Assembly: GCA_900317815.1 (NCBI GenBank)
Contig: ONIC01000002.1
Span: 1-59,497, forward strand
Reading direction: 5' to 3'
Source: an uncultured Eubacteriales bacterium
Lineage (GTDB): Bacteria; Bacillota; Clostridia; Oscillospirales; Acutalibacteraceae
Length of the DNA: 59,497 nt
Below are positions 59,297 to 59,497 of this stretch, one piece after another. The notes below the pieces were generated by a model, which had not been told where the DNA came from, did no database searches, and saw only the letters and a program-made list of their open reading frames with translations. The position numbers and the translations under genes were made by a program. Position 1 is the stretch's first letter. The number at the start of each line of letters is the position of its first letter.

Positions 59297-59497
59297 ATGA
59301 AAGCGGCTCTGAAAAAGCTCTCTGCGTCCGTTCTTGCGGCAACGATGCTCCTTTCGTTTATCCCGACTGCGTATGCAGACGAGGCAATAAACAAGGAAAT
59401 GAGCACCTTTGACTTTAGTGCGTCCGATTATTCATTCAATGAGAATGACGGCACAGCGACTATCAAGATCAAGCGTGAGGGCACAGGAAACGCACCT
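59297..59497 (+). CDS. Secreted protein with Calx-beta-like domain, 3' end beyond window
   Basis: Only the first 67 residues are present. Signal peptide MKAALKKLSASVLAATMLLSFIPTAYA is followed by DEAINKEMSTFDFSASDYSFNENDGTATIKIKREGTGNA. The FxxxxYSxxENxGxxTIxIxRxG pattern is the first half of a Calx-beta domain, common in large surface adhesins. GAAAGG lies about 9 bases before ATG 59297. It is 35 bp after the double-glycine peptide without a terminator between, so the two are probably one transcript under the TGGACA-repeat promoter. Full length and anchoring are unknown. Confidence 0.78.
   Translation, partial: MKAALKKLSASVLAATMLLSFIPTAYADEAINKEMSTFDFSASDYSFNENDGTATIKIKREGTGNAP

Noticed and set aside
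1-59497. CRISPR arrays, insertion sequences, integrases or phage genes.
   Set aside because: I saw no regularly spaced repeats, transposase motifs or attachment sites; the only tandem repeats are coding ones.

Overview
The window looks like a chromosome segment of a spore-forming, gut- or rumen-type Oscillospiraceae member, most likely Ruminococcus or a close relative. The signs are a cotJABC spore-coat operon, a type I dockerin protein, NHLM-type peptide export ATPases, an FctA-type pilus locus, frequent TTG and GTG starts behind strong Shine-Dalgarno sites, and textbook TTGACA/TATAAT promoters with 17-bp spacers. The genus is inferred from gene content only. I see no insertion sequence, integrase, prophage, CRISPR array or rRNA.

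Layout. 1-201: two tRNA genes on the minus strand with their promoter. 412-1484: cotJABC. 1709-7077: a cell-surface O-acetylation locus with two SGNH lipoproteins, a DUF4358 lipoprotein, an AlgI-like MBOAT acyltransferase and a DHHW/AlgX-like protein. 7172-12552: a degenerate phosphoribosyltransferase-like protein, a beta-lactamase-fold lipoprotein, a KE-rich repeat lipoprotein, an anti-sigma-factor kinase/STAS antagonist pair, and a frameshifted DUF218 membrane protein. 12995-15398: a Na+-dependent NSS transporter and AzlCD. 15472-15980: two strong promoters in a gene-free stretch; the second drives a probable structured RNA that ends in a terminator-like hairpin.

16204-29630 is a sortase-assembled pilus locus of the streptococcal FCT type: a signal-peptidase-like protein with both catalytic residues replaced (SipA-like), an unknown membrane protein, a class B-like sortase, a 2855-residue multidomain surface protein (probable tip adhesin) and an FctA-like backbone pilin. 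29789-31433 carries an MBL-fold hydrolase, a Pr6Pr membrane protein and an ABM-domain protein. 31776-41300 is a seven-gene operon that probably makes and regulates an exopolysaccharide: VTC domain, DUF4956, CotH kinase, TIM-barrel glycosidase, HEAT protein, processive GT2 (frameshifted) and an EAL phosphodiesterase with an extracellular sensor. A dockerin protein and a spermidine-synthase-like membrane protein follow.

46265-59497 appears to be one regulatory neighbourhood: a CstA-family transporter, a gene remnant fused from two unrelated genes, a LytS-like sensor kinase with a response regulator, unknown membrane proteins, a DUF6765 protein, a second STAS/ATPase-like pair, and an NHLM export system (short HlyD-like protein, C39-peptidase ABC exporter, second ABC exporter). 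Beyond it lie a 54-residue double-glycine peptide and the start of a Calx-beta surface protein. The promoters of the CstA gene and of the peptide share an almost identical block, TGGACA-N5-TGGACA-N8-TAyAAT, which suggests common control, possibly by the two-component system encoded between them. The least described parts are the peptide exporter with its peptide and shared promoter, the exopolysaccharide operon with paired palindromes upstream, the structured RNA, and the two genes whose frames break at poly-A tracts.
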